DNA of 64,000 bases from NCBI GenBank assembly GCA_026416815.1, contig JAOAEJ010000065.1, forward strand, positions 1 through 64,000. The letters are read 5' to 3'. This DNA is from Clostridia bacterium. Lineage in GTDB: Bacteria; Bacillota; Clostridia; Acetivibrionales; DSM-2933. The position numbers and the translations under genes were made by a program. Shown here piece after piece: positions 25,894-34,866 of the stretch (within the stretch, counting starts at the first letter, position 1; each line of letters begins with the position of its first letter). Under the pieces are notes generated by a model. It searched no databases. It was given only the letters and a program-made list of their open reading frames with translations, and was not told the origin of the DNA.

Positions 25894-28800
25894 TTAATTC
25901 AAAATCAATTTTGCTAATTTCGAAATCTCTAAATAAGTAAAAATATCTCCTATCTTGAGTTTCCCCGGATACCTGTCATTTACCAGTTTATAAATATAAA
26001 TTAGCTTTAGCGAATCTGCACCATATTCTATAAGACTTTTATTTACACACAAGTTATTTAGGTTCAAAGCTTTGCCACATATATCCGCTAGAGTTTCTTC
26101 TACTTCATTTTGAGGGCTCTGTTCCTGCCAATCCAACTTCTCAATACTGTCAGGGTCTGGTAGAGCTTTCCTATCCACCTTGCCGTTTGGTGTCTGGGGC
26201 ATTTTATCCAGTCTTACAAAAAATGCAGGTATCATATAATCGGGCAATTTTTCTGCTAGCTGTGCTTTCAATTGTGAAATTGTCAGCTCGGTATCAGAAA
26301 TATAGTAAGCGCATATGTACTTATTCCCTCCTGAATCATCTCTTGCAGTTACTACAGCCTCTTTTATTCTTTCATCAGACATCATTTGAGCACGTATTTC
26401 ATCCAGTTCAATTCTAAATCCCCTGATTTTTACCTGATGATCCAACCTTCCCAGGAATTCTATACTTCCATCGTCAAGCCATCTAGCTAAATCCCCTGTC
26501 TTATACATTTTAGCATTATCTATAGCGGGATCAGGAACAAACTTTTCAGCAGTCAACTCCGGCCTGTTCAGATAGCCCCTCGCCAGTCCATCTCCTGCTA
26601 TGCATAATTCTCCCGGAATTCCAATAGGCTGCATTTTATTATTTTTATCAACAAAATACACTCTTGTATTAGCTATAGGCGTTCCTATGGTAATTTTTGA
26701 TTCACCGGTTAATTCCTTTACTGTAGACCACACTGTAGTTTCAGTAGGTCCATACATATTGAATACCCTTGCGGAAGTTACCTTGCTTAGGTTTTCAAGC
26801 AGCGTATCGGGAAAAGCTTCGCCCCCAACCATTATTACCTTCAGCTTTTTGAAGCATTCCATCTTGCTTCTTTTACTGCTTGTCAGCATTTGAATCCTTG
26901 AAGGTGTTGTCTGTATCATATCAACATTGTGCTCTATAATAGCTTTGCTTAATTCTCTAGGGTCACTCTGCTGGAATTTATTTGCTATCACCACTTTTGC
27001 TCCATAGGTGAGTGTAACAAAGATTTCAAGTACGAAGATGTCAAAGCATATGGTGGTTACTGATATCATGGTACTGTCAGGTGAGAAGCTTATTAAATCG
27101 TTTATGCCTTTTATAAAATTGCTTACCGATCTGTGTTCAAGCATAACACCCTTAGGCCTTCCGGTAGAACCTGATGTATATATAACATACGCCAGACTGT
27201 CAGGGGTATTTACTCTCTCAAGATTTGAGCCGCCTCCCTGATAAAGCTCCTCATCCTCCATGTCCACCACTTCTCCATTGAAATTAACTTTGGTTGCCAA
27301 ACTGCCCTGAGTCAGCAAAATACCCGTTCCACTGTCTTCAAGCATAAATTCTACCCTGTCTGTGGGATATTCGGGGTCTATAGGAACATAAGCTCCTCCT
27401 GCTTTTAATACAGCAAAGATACCTATAATCATTTCCAGGGAGCGCTCTAGCATCAAGCCTACAATTTTATCCTTCCCTACTCCTTTTTGTCTCAGCACCC
27501 GGGCAATCTTATTTGCCTTTTCATTCAACTCAGCATATGTCAGGCTTTTATCTTCAAATACAACAGCTGTTCTTTCTCCATTCTCGAGAACTTGTTTTTC
27601 AAATAACTCATGTAGTAGCATCTCCCTTGGATATTCAGTGTCGGTATTGTTAAACCCAAACACTAATTGGTTTTTCTCAGCTTCGGATAACATACATACA
27701 TCATCCAACTTTATCTGAGGATTCTGTGCAACCTTTTCCATGATATTTGTAAAGTGTTCTGCCAGCCTTTGCATTGTTTCCTTTTTAAATAGTTTTGTAC
27801 TGTATATAAAATTGAGGTTTACACCATTCTCATGAATTATAGCCTTTAGGGATATGTCACACTTAGCAGTCCTACCATCCATCTTATAAGGGCTAAGCAT
27901 TAGGTTATTTGTCTGTACTTTTAAGCTGGTATGGTTTTCAAACTCAAACGCTACATCAAATAAAGAATTACGACTTAAATCCATAGGAAGCTTCAGCCTT
28001 GTTAAAAGATCCTCAAACCGGTAATCCGACCTTTTATACGCCTCCCTTGTATTATTTCTTACATCAGCCAAGAACTCATTGAAAGTTTTACTTCCACTTA
28101 TATAGTTTTTTGATGGAAGTGTATTCTCAAATACTCCTATTTCCCCTTCCTGGTCAGCACTCCTCCTCCCTGACGCAGACAATCCAACAGTTATATTTTC
28201 CTGCCCTGTATATTTATACAGCAATACATTATATACTGCCAGTAAAGCTGTGTACATTGAGGTACTTTCACCATATTCAGATTGGTCAAAAGCTAAAACT
28301 ATTTCCCTGGGTAATGTTAAACTTATTGAATCGCCTTCAAAGCTCTGAACAGCCATTCTGCTGTAGTCTGACGGCATATTAAGAAGAGGTACTTCGCCCC
28401 TAAACTTCTCATACCAATACTCACTGCTATCCAAAGCTGTGGCGCTGTACTCTCCAAAAATATTATCTCTAAAGTTCATTTCTACTGTAGTAATGCAATC
28501 CCGATTATAGGCTTTTATAACATTATTCATTATGATTTTTAGTGAAAGAGAGTCACATATAATACTATGGGCATCAAGCACCATCACATGGCGTCCTTCA
28601 GATACCTTTACCAACCCTGCTCTAAATAATGGTCCCTTATCCAGTTTAAAAGGCTTTAAAAAGCCATTAACAATATCGTCAGAATTTGAGTCGTTACATT
28701 CCATCAGTGCAAGATCAAATTCCACATCATCTATTCGCCTAATCAATTCGCCATTTTCAATATGAAAGGAAGACCTGAGAATTTCATGCTTTGCCACTAG

Positions 28801-28983
28801 CTCTTGAAATACCGTTTTCAGCCTTTCTACATCCAGCGCTCCTTCTATTGCCATTGCAAATGAGTTATTAAATCGCACTCCACAATCTCTAATACTCTCC
28901 ATAACATACAATCTCTGATGGACGGGAGACACGGCAAAGCCCACGGTATCTCTCAAGTTAACTTCGGATAAACATTTTTCCAT
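25894..28983 (-). CDS. Single-module nonribosomal peptide synthetase (C-A-T), glycine-like code
   Basis: About 1029 residues. Residues 15-440 are a condensation-type domain, but HHxxxDG reads HSIICDS (139-145), so the catalytic second His is Ser. Residues 460-945 are an adenylation domain: YTSGSTGRPKGVMLEH (A3), NMYGPTETT (A5), GELCIAGDGLARGYLNRP, YKTGDLARW (A7), QVKIRGFRIEL (A8), and the catalytic Lys in NGKVDRKAL (A10). I read the ten pocket residues as D-I-L-Q-M-G-M-V-W-K, close to known glycine codes. A carrier domain ends the protein (GADSLK, phosphopantetheine Ser about 991). There is no thioesterase or second module. ATG 28983 follows AGAGGTGGAG. It is the last large gene of the cluster, with a free ACP and a BtrH-like transferase upstream. 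Confidence 0.93.
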   Translation of the reverse strand: MEKCLSEVNLRDTVGFAVSPVHQRLYVMESIRDCGVRFNNSFAMAIEGALDVERLKTVFQELVAKHEILRSSFHIENGELIRRIDDVEFDLALMECNDSNSDDIVNGFLKPFKLDKGPLFRAGLVKVSEGRHVMVLDAHSIICDSLSLKIIMNNVIKAYNRDCITTVEMNFRDNIFGEYSATALDSSEYWYEKFRGEVPLLNMPSDYSRMAVQSFEGDSISLTLPREIVLAFDQSEYGESTSMYTALLAVYNVLLYKYTGQENITVGLSASGRRSADQEGEIGVFENTLPSKNYISGSKTFNEFLADVRNNTREAYKRSDYRFEDLLTRLKLPMDLSRNSLFDVAFEFENHTSLKVQTNNLMLSPYKMDGRTAKCDISLKAIIHENGVNLNFIYSTKLFKKETMQRLAEHFTNIMEKVAQNPQIKLDDVCMLSEAEKNQLVFGFNNTDTEYPREMLLHELFEKQVLENGERTAVVFEDKSLTYAELNEKANKIARVLRQKGVGKDKIVGLMLERSLEMIIGIFAVLKAGGAYVPIDPEYPTDRVEFMLEDSGTGILLTQGSLATKVNFNGEVVDMEDEELYQGGGSNLERVNTPDSLAYVIYTSGSTGRPKGVMLEHRSVSNFIKGINDLISFSPDSTMISVTTICFDIFVLEIFVTLTYGAKVVIANKFQQSDPRELSKAIIEHNVDMIQTTPSRIQMLTSSKRSKMECFKKLKVIMVGGEAFPDTLLENLSKVTSARVFNMYGPTETTVWSTVKELTGESKITIGTPIANTRVYFVDKNNKMQPIGIPGELCIAGDGLARGYLNRPELTAEKFVPDPAIDNAKMYKTGDLARWLDDGSIEFLGRLDHQVKIRGFRIELDEIRAQMMSDERIKEAVVTARDDSGGNKYICAYYISDTELTISQLKAQLAEKLPDYMIPAFFVRLDKMPQTPNGKVDRKALPDPDSIEKLDWQEQSPQNEVEETLADICGKALNLNNLCVNKSLIEYGADSLKLIYIYKLVNDRYPGKLKIGDIFTYLEISKLAKLILN

Positions 28984-29124
28984 ATTCTCCACCTCTTAAT
29001 CTATGCTTATAGAGAAAAACCCCCTAATTTCTATCAGCGCAAAATCACTAATGATTTTAACGGCTTTCACGCAGACGAAACAGAGGATTTTCCCTGATAT
29101 TTATATAAACTTTATTTAACTTTA

Positions 29125-30279
29125 TTAATTCCCTTTAGCCTGCCAGAACTGATTTCTTTTCTCCAAAGCCTCTTCGCTTACTTCCAATACCCTTGTTGTT
29201 TCAAATAATCTTGTAAAGAAGTCAAACTGCCATTTTGCAGGCTTTTCATTTTCTATCCCATATTCATTAAGGTATTCCTTGTCTTCAGGCTCAAGTGCTT
29301 TCATTACATCTTCAGGTATTGCCTGACCATACATTAGGTTTGTATAATAGAATGCATAATAAACAATTCTATCAGAGCCTGTTTTTTTGCTGAAGTTTAT
29401 TAGCTTGTCCCATTTGATTTGAGCAGAGAATTTTTCTACAAACATAGCTATATCAGCAAATTTATATATCTTTAAATCTCTAAGGTCGCTAATCCAATTC
29501 AGAAGCGCCGCTTCCTTATACAAGTGGCAAGCTAGCTGTATAAGAAAATCTTCATAATCAAGTATGTACGTCTTTGCTCCATTAATATCTACTTCAACCA
29601 CTCTTTCGAGAAGTTCGGCTGTATTAATGTCGCAAGGGCAATTTCCTTTCCACAGGACACTAAAGTTTAAATCAACCTGTAGAAGCGGTGTAAATGGGTT
29701 ATCTGTCTTTTTCAATGCTTCCTGGAGCTCTGTTGTAGCCATCTGGTGGATTCTTTTCTGTTTTTTGGAGCTTGGTATGATTTCTCCTGTGGCGTCATCG
29801 TATTGTCCCTGCACATACCCGAGTTGTTCCAATATTTCAACTATCTTATCACCATCTGCTATGTTAATCAGAAAATCCAAGTCGTTGAATGTCCTTGTTT
29901 CTATAGAAGGATATACCTTAGCCGCAAGGAAGTTTCCCTTAAGAATGGCTACTCTAATACCTTGCTCATTTAGTTTGCTCAGTATGTTATCTATTTCTTC
30001 AAAGTACTGCTTATTTCTTATTGCGTATACTTTACTCTGAGTTTTCATTACCTTCAGTACTTCTTCTTCAACTTTATCAGTAAGTTCCAGGTTTTTGATA
30101 TGATAATACATTAAATTCAATGTTCTGTGGGTTATACCCTGATAAAGTATTTCCTTCCAATCAAGTCTTTCAGACATTAGTTCCTTTATCTGCGTCTGAT
30201 GCTCTTCATTTAAAGTTCCTCTGGAACACAGTAGTATAAGTTGCCTTTCCTTTGTTAATTCACTTACCGTTGCTGGCAT
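29125..30279 (-). CDS. Nucleotidyltransferase-fold protein (PF14907-like) in the NRPS cluster
   Basis: A 384-residue soluble protein. The core reads RVAILKGNFLAAKVYPS then RTFNDLDFLI: LKG at 113-115 and the acidic pair Asp133/Asp135, the pattern of the uncharacterised NTP_transf_5 family. Members of this family are often found beside peptide, saccharide or lasso-type biosynthetic genes, and their substrates are largely unknown. The C-terminal half is helical and holds LACHLYKEAALLNWISDLRD, also family-like. It ends about 140 bp before the NRPS start, and its own start is 16 bp after the ACP stop. GGGGGATATATA precedes the ATG. A role in nucleotidyl or phosphate chemistry on the product is inference. 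Confidence 0.82.
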   Translation of the reverse strand: MPATVSELTKERQLILLCSRGTLNEEHQTQIKELMSERLDWKEILYQGITHRTLNLMYYHIKNLELTDKVEEEVLKVMKTQSKVYAIRNKQYFEEIDNILSKLNEQGIRVAILKGNFLAAKVYPSIETRTFNDLDFLINIADGDKIVEILEQLGYVQGQYDDATGEIIPSSKKQKRIHQMATTELQEALKKTDNPFTPLLQVDLNFSVLWKGNCPCDINTAELLERVVEVDINGAKTYILDYEDFLIQLACHLYKEAALLNWISDLRDLKIYKFADIAMFVEKFSAQIKWDKLINFSKKTGSDRIVYYAFYYTNLMYGQAIPEDVMKALEPEDKEYLNEYGIENEKPAKWQFDFFTRLFETTRVLEVSEEALEKRNQFWQAKGN

Positions 30280-30294
30280 TATATATCCCCCTTC

Positions 30295-30546
30295 TTATTG
30301 TGGTAACCTTTTCATTACGAAGTCAGTTATAATTCCCACATTTGCAAAATTTTCTCTGTTTAATTCAGTACTTTTAACTTCAATCTCAAACTCTTCCTCG
30401 ATGTCCCCTACAAGCCCAACCAATTTAATGGAATCAATTCCATGTACATCTTTAATGCAGCTATCCTCTCTTACCTCACTCATGTTTGCTACTGCATTTT
30501 TTTCAACAATTTTTTTTACCTTTTCTTTTACTTCTAATTCTGTCAT
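30295..30546 (-). CDS. Stand-alone acyl/peptidyl carrier protein
   Basis: An 83-residue acidic four-helix carrier. HGIDSIKLVGLVGDIEEEF contains the DS(I) motif with Ser39 for 4'-phosphopantetheine. It is not the housekeeping AcpP, since it sits inside an NRPS operon between a nucleotidase and a nucleotidyltransferase gene, and helix 2 lacks the standard DSLDTVEL. AGGAGG precedes the ATG. As with BtrI in butirosin biosynthesis, it probably carries an intermediate that the BtrH-like protein recognises. No phosphopantetheinyl transferase lies in the window. Confidence 0.93.
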   Translation of the reverse strand: MTELEVKEKVKKIVEKNAVANMSEVREDSCIKDVHGIDSIKLVGLVGDIEEEFEIEVKSTELNRENFANVGIITDFVMKRLPQ

Positions 30547-30601
30547 AATAATTGCCTCCTAATTTTTTATTTTTATGTAAAGCTTTACTTTGATAAAGCT
30601 T

Positions 30602-32158
30602 TTAATACCGTTGGTTAATAACTTTAATTCTACCTTCTTCAGCAGGCTCTACAGTACCTTTTTTCTTAAGGTATTCGATAAGAATATCCTTCAATAAAAC
30701 TCCCTGACTGATAAGTTTGGCTTCTTTAAGCTCCACGTACCCGTCTCCACCAAAGTAAAGATAGTCATTTGTTGCTACCTTGTAGTATTTATTCTTATCT
30801 AGAGGACTGCCGTTATAGGTTACGCTTGCAAGTCTTTCTCCTGCTTGTTTGGAGCCATCAATTACATAGCTTATTCCCGAAACCTGAAGGAACGGACCGT
30901 TTGAACCTGAAGGATATTGTCTGAGCCCGCGTTCTATAGCCTTATATATCTCATCACCTTTTATCTCAAGTGTAACAAGCGAGTTAGCAAAGGGTAAGGC
31001 TTTGCCTATTTGATACATATTAACATCCCCGGCAGGTATACTTTCCCTTATTCCTCCACCATTCATTAAAGTTATATCTGCCTCTCCTATATCTCTCATA
31101 GCATCTGCCAGGAGATTAGCAAAATTTGTTTCCTTTGACCTTACTTGTGTCCTCACACCATTTAATTTAACTTTTGTATTACCCACAACTTTTTGGGCTT
31201 CCTGCAATGCAATCTTATGATATTTTTCTACAACTTCAGCAACCTTTTTGTCTTCCAATGATCTATCCCGGGTAGTCTCCAGCCTCCAGTCAACTTTTGA
31301 AAACTTACCGTCTTTAAAATACAAATCTGCCAATCCCAAGTGTGTTGTAAAACTTCCTGCTTCTACTATATAGGTATTGTTAACTTTTTGTGCTTCTTCA
31401 TATAGCTGATGGTAGTGCCCGGAGAAAACGACATCTATACCGTCCACACTCTTTACAACTTCCCTATCAAGGTCATCTCCAAGATGGGATAGCAATACCA
31501 GGACATCCACCTTATCCCTCAGCTGCCCAACGACTCTTTTAGCACACTTTACAGGATCATCTATCTGTACTGTATTATCTTTCACATAACTTAGGGACAC
31601 AGGCGTAGTCAGCCCAAATACGCCTACCTTTTTCCCCCCTATATTAAATATCTTGTATTCGTCAAAAATCAGCTTTCCATCCCTGTATATATTCGCCGAT
31701 AGGATAGGGAAATTAATTTGTGATTTTATTTCCATTAATCTATCCATTCCGAAGTTAAAGTCATGGTTTCCTGGCACAGTAGCGGTGTATCCCAGCATAT
31801 TGACAGCTTCAACTACACCTTTACCCTTTTCTATATTTGCCTCATTGGTTCCGTGGAACAAATCACCATTATCCAGAAACAAGATGTTATCCTTTTTTCT
31901 TTCAACATCTACAAAATGCTTTATTAAAGGAAGTCCCATTATATTGCCGACTTCATCCAGGGAATAGTATGTACCTACTTCGTCATCGTAAACAATATGT
32001 CCATGGATATCAGCAGTATTTGCAATAGTTATTTTTTGTTCGTAGTACCCCAAATTTAAAAGTACCTGATTAACATTTGCATACTTATACCCTAAAAACG
32101 CTGCTGCACCTATAAGTATTACAATCAGTACTATAAGGTTTGTATATGACCTTTTCAT
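30602..32158 (-). CDS. Membrane-anchored 5'-nucleotidase/metallophosphatase
   Basis: 518 residues. An N-terminal hydrophobic span (LIVLIVILIGAAAFLGY) exports and anchors the rest. The catalytic domain holds TADIHGH (Asp50, His52), DNGDLFHG, PGNHDFNFG, LLSHLGDD and FSGHYHQ. The C-terminal 5'-nucleotidase substrate domain follows (ITLMNGGGIRESIPAGDV, ATNDYLYFGGDGYVEL). Such enzymes remove phosphate from nucleotides and related esters outside the cell. Here it is embedded in an NRPS-exporter operon, so it may act on an exported phosphorylated product rather than scavenge nucleotides. GAGAGGATGG precedes the ATG. Confidence 0.92.
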   Translation of the reverse strand: MKRSYTNLIVLIVILIGAAAFLGYKYANVNQVLLNLGYYEQKITIANTADIHGHIVYDDEVGTYYSLDEVGNIMGLPLIKHFVDVERKKDNILFLDNGDLFHGTNEANIEKGKGVVEAVNMLGYTATVPGNHDFNFGMDRLMEIKSQINFPILSANIYRDGKLIFDEYKIFNIGGKKVGVFGLTTPVSLSYVKDNTVQIDDPVKCAKRVVGQLRDKVDVLVLLSHLGDDLDREVVKSVDGIDVVFSGHYHQLYEEAQKVNNTYIVEAGSFTTHLGLADLYFKDGKFSKVDWRLETTRDRSLEDKKVAEVVEKYHKIALQEAQKVVGNTKVKLNGVRTQVRSKETNFANLLADAMRDIGEADITLMNGGGIRESIPAGDVNMYQIGKALPFANSLVTLEIKGDEIYKAIERGLRQYPSGSNGPFLQVSGISYVIDGSKQAGERLASVTYNGSPLDKNKYYKVATNDYLYFGGDGYVELKEAKLISQGVLLKDILIEYLKKKGTVEPAEEGRIKVINQRY

Positions 32159-32197
32159 AATTCCATCCTCTCTTTTATTCCACTTGCCCCGCTGTTT

Positions 32198-33034
32198 TTA
32201 CATTGAGTTTCCCGAGCTCGAATAATTCTTCAATCCTACAGTCCAGAGCTTGTATACCAGGAAGAACATAACGACTCCAACAACAGGCGTCAAGTAGAGG
32301 TATCCGTCCCAGAACATATTCATATCAGTTTTTCTCAAAAAGTATTGTGAAGGGAAAAAGCTTACAAATGCAAATGGTACAACAAAGATTAGTAATTTTT
32401 GTATTATTACAGGATAAAAGCTTATAGGGTAGCCCGCAAATCTTCTTGAGTTGAAAAATATCAAGTTTCTTAAGTTTGTTGTCCTTATTGTCCAGAAGCT
32501 GAAGCATGATGACAACATGAACAACGCAGCCTGTATAATAGCTCCACCGATAAGAGCTGTCAAATAGTAGGCTATATTAGAAGCAGTCCACTGAATTCCT
32601 ATATCTCCTGAAGTCTTTATAAACAGTATTATTCCAACAGCTCCATGCCCAATTGTTGCACAATAGTCTACCCTCGAAGCAATAACCTGGTACATTAGTC
32701 CCAGCGGTCTTATAAGGAACCTATCGAGATCCCCTGAATACACCATGCCGTCAAAATCTCTAATACCTGTGAAGATAAATACAAATATGCAGTAGGATAA
32801 AAATAGGAAGCTATATAGGAAAAGCATTTCATTCATTTCCCACCCCTTAATTCTTACAAATCTAGTAAGAATAAGGTACATCACTATTACACTGACCATC
32901 TCCCTGCAAAATATTGCGAAAGCCAGAAGTACTCTATCAAACTTATACTCTAGTGTAGTCTTCAAATTGAGCTTGGAATAACTAAAAAACAATGCGATTA
33001 TCTCAAATATGGTGAATCCTTTATAATCTTTCAT
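32198..33034 (-). CDS. ABC-2 type exporter permease (second)
   Basis: A 278-residue membrane protein with about six hydrophobic segments, of the ABC-2 family that pairs as COG3694 with COG4587-type partners. YSGDLDRFLIRPLGLMYQVI is the characteristic cytoplasmic loop. It starts 3 bp past the stop of the first permease, and GGGAGGGTAG precedes the ATG. It forms a heterodimeric channel with its neighbour, powered by the ATPase upstream. The substrate is inferred to be the cluster product. Confidence 0.88.
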   Translation of the reverse strand: MKDYKGFTIFEIIALFFSYSKLNLKTTLEYKFDRVLLAFAIFCREMVSVIVMYLILTRFVRIKGWEMNEMLFLYSFLFLSYCIFVFIFTGIRDFDGMVYSGDLDRFLIRPLGLMYQVIASRVDYCATIGHGAVGIILFIKTSGDIGIQWTASNIAYYLTALIGGAIIQAALFMLSSCFSFWTIRTTNLRNLIFFNSRRFAGYPISFYPVIIQKLLIFVVPFAFVSFFPSQYFLRKTDMNMFWDGYLYLTPVVGVVMFFLVYKLWTVGLKNYSSSGNSM

Positions 33035-33037
33035 CTT

Positions 33038-33829
33038 CTACCCTCCCTGTACAACCAGTTTCTTAGTGGCAGCTTTCCAAAGGATGTGTCCTACCAGACC
33101 TAGAACAGCTACCCATGCAACCTGCTTGATAATGCTTGTAAATACTTCTTCTGCAGGTATCTGACCTAAATATATGGATATAGGTACAAAAAATATAGAA
33201 TCAAACGGTGTAAGCTTTATGAATTCATACAGCCATTGGGGCATAAACCACAAGGGTATAAGCGCTCCGGATAAAATCATTACTGCTGCGTCCTTTATTG
33301 TTACAAGACTGAAGGTAAAGTAGAACCAAAAGGAGCTTATCCATATAATAAAGTTCAAATTATACAATACCAGGTAACCCAGTACTACACTAATCAGAAA
33401 ATAAATAAACATACTCGCCGAGAACGGAGGCAGCATACCGAAAAGAGCCACCGTTACAATCATTGCAGGCAATAATTGCATTACAGCTTTAAAAACCAGA
33501 GAACCTATATTATAAGAAAAAACATATAGTCTAAAGCTCATAGGCTTTAAAAGGTCGGAGCTTATTAGCCCTGTCGTGACTCTACCCTCTATCAGATAGT
33601 CCTCCATCGTAAAAATATTTTGAAGAAGGAAACTTAGTACAAGATACGCCATTATGATTTTGAACTGAACTCCCCCTACAACCTCTTCTTCCTCATAAAT
33701 GGCCTTCCAAATGGATATGTTTACAAAGATCATAACTATGGTGTTAATTACCCCCGCAAAATAATCCATTCTATACGTTATGTTATTTTGAAAGGACTTC
33801 TTTGCCACCTCCAGATAAGCTCTTATCAT
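33038..33829 (-). CDS. ABC-2 type exporter permease (first)
   Basis: 263 residues and about six membrane spans. EGRVTTGLISSDLLKPMSFR is the matching loop of this permease group, and the end IPAEEVFTSIIKQVAWVAVL is typical. Its first 47 bp overlap the end of the ATPase gene in another frame, which indicates coupled translation. GGGGGTCAACT precedes the ATG. Confidence 0.88.
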   Translation of the reverse strand: MIRAYLEVAKKSFQNNITYRMDYFAGVINTIVMIFVNISIWKAIYEEEEVVGGVQFKIIMAYLVLSFLLQNIFTMEDYLIEGRVTTGLISSDLLKPMSFRLYVFSYNIGSLVFKAVMQLLPAMIVTVALFGMLPPFSASMFIYFLISVVLGYLVLYNLNFIIWISSFWFYFTFSLVTIKDAAVMILSGALIPLWFMPQWLYEFIKLTPFDSIFFVPISIYLGQIPAEEVFTSIIKQVAWVAVLGLVGHILWKAATKKLVVQGG

Positions 33830-34814
33830 AGTTGACCCCCCCTTCGTATATCTCCCTGATTATACTCTCTATCTCAGGCTCCTGGATTGTCAGGTCAAGT
33901 ATACTATACTTATTGGTTAGGTCGGCAATCAGGCTGGAAATGTGAACCTCTTCTTTTTTAAAGGCAAGCCATTTTTTATTATCTTTGGTATCCACTACCT
34001 CAACACCGGGTATTAAATCGATTTTGTCATATACCTGCCCAAACTCTACGATAAGAGTTCTTGTCTTTCCATATCTGTTTTTTATCTGATCAACTGTACC
34101 GTCATATATAGTGGTACCATGGTCTATAATTATCATTCTGCTGCAGGTTTTTTCTATATCCTGCATGTCATGGGTAGTAAAAAGCATAGTAATGCCTTTT
34201 TCCTTATTTATGTATTTAATAAACTCACGGATTTTTTCTTTAGCCACAACGTCAAGCCCGATTGTTGGCTCGTCAAAAAATATTATCTGTGGGTTATGCA
34301 AAAGTGAAGCAGCAATGTCAGCTCTCATCTTCTGTCCAAGACTTAGCTGACGAACCGGCTGGTTTATAAAATCCTTCAATCCGAGCATTTCGCTAAATAA
34401 TTCTATATTTTCATCGTATACTTTCTCCGGAACCTTATATATATGCTTAAGGAGTTCAAAAGTATCAATAACCGGCAAATCCCACCACAATTGAGTACGC
34501 TGTCCAAATACTACTCCTATACGTGAAGCATTTTTCTTTCTCTGTTTGTAAGGGCAAAGTCCTCCAATCTCTACATTTCCTGATGTAGGCGTCAAAATCC
34601 CGGTCAGCATTTTTACTGTGGTAGACTTTCCTGCCCCATTCGGACCGATGAAGCCTACCGTTTCGCCTTTGTCTATAGTAAAGCTTATGTTGTCAACTGC
34701 TCTTTTCATTTTATATTCGGGCACTAAAAGACTTCCTATTGCACCTACAAGGCCCTTCTTTTTCACGTTAATTTTATAGTCCTTAACAAGATTTTCAACT
34801 TTTATAAGCGACAT
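33783..34814 (-). CDS. ABC exporter ATP-binding protein
   Basis: About 343 residues. The Walker A GPNGAGKS lies at 57-64, the signature LSLGQ near 160, and Walker B IIFFDEPTIGLD with the following H-loop TTHDMQD. The long N-terminal lead (KDYKINVKKKGLVGAIGSLL) and the WWDLPVIDTFELLKHIY segment mark the COG4586 type that works with paired ABC-2 permeases. I chose ATG 34814, placed by GGGTGG six bases upstream; a longer frame upstream overlaps the BtrH-like stop and has no site. Confidence 0.93.
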   Translation of the reverse strand: MSLIKVENLVKDYKINVKKKGLVGAIGSLLVPEYKMKRAVDNISFTIDKGETVGFIGPNGAGKSTTVKMLTGILTPTSGNVEIGGLCPYKQRKKNASRIGVVFGQRTQLWWDLPVIDTFELLKHIYKVPEKVYDENIELFSEMLGLKDFINQPVRQLSLGQKMRADIAASLLHNPQIIFFDEPTIGLDVVAKEKIREFIKYINKEKGITMLFTTHDMQDIEKTCSRMIIIDHGTTIYDGTVDQIKNRYGKTRTLIVEFGQVYDKIDLIPGVEVVDTKDNKKWLAFKKEEVHISSLIADLTNKYSILDLTIQEPEIESIIREIYEGGVNYDKSLSGGGKEVLSK

Positions 34815-34866
34815 GTTTGACCACCCTTTATATTTGTATAATAAATAAAATAAACTTGTCCATTCA

